Positions 63,166-64,000 of a DNA stretch of 64,000 nt are shown here, one piece after another (position 1 is the first letter of the stretch; every line of letters starts with the position of its first letter). The notes beneath the pieces were generated by a model. That model did no database searches. It was not told where the DNA came from and saw nothing but the letters and a program-made list of their open reading frames with translations. The translations under genes and the position numbers were made by a program. This stretch comes from Methanomassiliicoccales archaeon LGM-DZ1 (lineage in GTDB: Archaea > Thermoplasmatota > Thermoplasmata > Methanomassiliicoccales > Methanomethylophilaceae): assembly GCA_030168595.1 (NCBI GenBank), contig CP115556.1, positions 248,001 to 312,000 on the forward strand, written 5' to 3'.

Positions 63166-64000
63166 CTCAGCCTCACCGTCTCGAGGTTCTGGGGAGCGAC
63201 CGTCGAGATCCTGAACTTCTGGGATATCGAAGATGCCAGATCGACGCACTTGCGGTCCTCTCCGTGGACGATGATGATCTTCTTCGGCCTCGGCTCGAGC
63301 TTCTTGATGTAGTCCATGAGCTGGTTGCGGTCCGAGTGCCCCGAGAAGCCGTCGACGGTCTCGCGGTTCATCTTGATCTGGACGGTCACCGGCTTGCCCT
63401 TGAAGGGCAGGGTGATGTCCGCCCTCCCGCGCTGGATCGTCCTTCCGAGGCTGTTCTCGCTCTGGTACCCGACGAACAGGAGCCAGTTGCGCTCATCGTC
63501 CGCCCATTCCCTGAAGTACTCCAGGACCGGCCCTCCGGACATCATACCGCCTGTCGCGAGGACGATGCACGGGTCGGGGGAGTGGCATATCTCCTCTCTC
63601 ATGGCCGCGGTCTCGACCCTGTGGAATATCGGCGACAGGAAGGGGTTCTCGTTCTTGTTGAAGATCTTCTCCTTCAGGGCGCTGTTCAGGTACTCCGGGT
63701 AGGCAGTATGGATGGCGGTGGCCTCCCATATCATACCGTCGAGATAGACCGGCAGCTGCGGGATCCTGCCTTCCCTTTCAAGCTCCTCTATGACGAGCAT
63801 GACCTCCTGTGAACGCCCGACGGCGAAGACGGGGATGAGGATCTTCCCGCCTTTGCTGCATCCTTCCTGGATGAACTCTCCGAGCTCGTCGGACGCATCT
63901 TTCCTGGAGGGCTGGAAGTCCTTCTTCCCTCCGTAGGTTGACTCGAGGACCATGGACTCGAGCCGGGGGAACTTGGTGTTCGCCGGGTTGAAGAGCCAGG
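63162..64000 (-). CDS. Archaeal CPSF-like beta-CASP nuclease (FttA/aCPSF type), N-terminus outside window
   Basis: The C-terminal ~279 residues of a metallo-beta-lactamase/beta-CASP protein. It shows VLESTYGG, IPVFAVGRSQEVMLVIEEL, ATGGMMSGGPVLEYFREW, the His motif GFSGHSDRNQLMDYI and the final VHGE motif. These fit aCPSF1/FttA, the archaeal transcription-termination and 3'-processing nuclease, though aCPSF2 cannot be excluded because the KH domains that define aCPSF1 would be outside the window. It is upstream of and overlapping ubiX. Confidence 0.88.
   Translation of the reverse strand, partial: WLFNPANTKFPRLESMVLESTYGGKKDFQPSRKDASDELGEFIQEGCSKGGKILIPVFAVGRSQEVMLVIEELEREGRIPQLPVYLDGMIWEATAIHTAYPEYLNSALKEKIFNKNENPFLSPIFHRVETAAMREEICHSPDPCIVLATGGMMSGGPVLEYFREWADDERNWLLFVGYQSENSLGRTIQRGRADITLPFKGKPVTVQIKMNRETVDGFSGHSDRNQLMDYIKKLEPRPKKIIIVHGEDRKCVDLASSISQKFRISTVAPQNLETVRLR

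Overview
The window comes from a GC-rich archaeal chromosome, most likely a methylotrophic methanogen of the Methanomassiliicoccales (Methanomethylophilaceae-like). The support is: methanol:corrinoid methyltransferase genes mtaB and mtaC, a RamA-type corrinoid-protein reductive activase, an MtaA/MtbA-type methylcobamide:CoM methyltransferase, archaeal LeuRS, a C-terminal fragment of an archaeal CPSF/FttA-type nuclease, IorAB, a minimal SufCB pair, and no TAG among about 55 inspected stop codons. TAG avoidance fits a lineage that reads TAG as pyrrolysine.

Layout. 1-3.6 kb (minus): a FecBCD-type metal-chelate ABC transporter whose binding protein carries dockerin-like repeats, followed by a NifH/CfbC-like ATPase cut by the window edge. 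3.7-8.6 kb: TetR regulators, IS110-family copy 1, tRNA-Ala(CGC), a membrane protein with a TetR-type operator, and a nucleoside deoxyribosyltransferase. 8.6-16 kb (minus): an NfeD/SPFH pair and a ~1850-residue repeat-rich surface protein. 16.2-17.7 kb: IS110-family copy 2, differing from copy 1 at five positions. 18-24 kb: phosphoglycerate mutase, a small Cys-rich protein, an MtaA-like methyltransferase, MsrAB and SufCB. 24.4-30 kb (minus): an amino-acid:cation symporter and a second dockerin-type FecBCD cluster. 30-38 kb: two MATE transporters around a probable nickel-handling group (CbiX-like, CooC-like, CooT-like, DUF4198-like), and a SAM methyltransferase. 38-40 kb: a cysteine-synthase-like enzyme with a cystathionine gamma-lyase-like enzyme (reverse transsulfuration). 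40-46.5 kb: mtaCB facing a divergent cluster of two short G3E GTPases, a His/Cys-rich protein and ramA. 46.7-57 kb: tRNA-Leu(UAG), a YqaJ-like nuclease, iorAB and a full trpEGDCFBA operon. 57-64 kb: flavodoxin, a truncated FtsZ-like GTPase downstream of a ribbon-helix-helix regulator, leuS, a UbiX-type protein and the FttA fragment.

Functionally, methanol use (MtaBC, MtaA-like, RamA) sits with several metal-supply modules: two chelate importers, a nickel maturation group, and a GTPase/metallochaperone group beside the methyltransferase genes. IorAB next to the trp operon links arylpyruvate oxidation with aromatic amino-acid synthesis.

The most interesting points are: (i) the G3E GTPase/His-Cys-rich protein/RamA cluster opposite mtaCB; (ii) two near-identical IS110-family elements with long noncoding right ends, where two of the five differences fall seven bases apart; (iii) a FtsZ-like protein lacking its C-terminal half, with a regulator preceded by three 11-bp tandem repeats; (iv) three genes with no ATG/GTG/TTG start, two of them with ACG exactly where the start is expected; (v) two convergent gene pairs in which stop codons have been lost.
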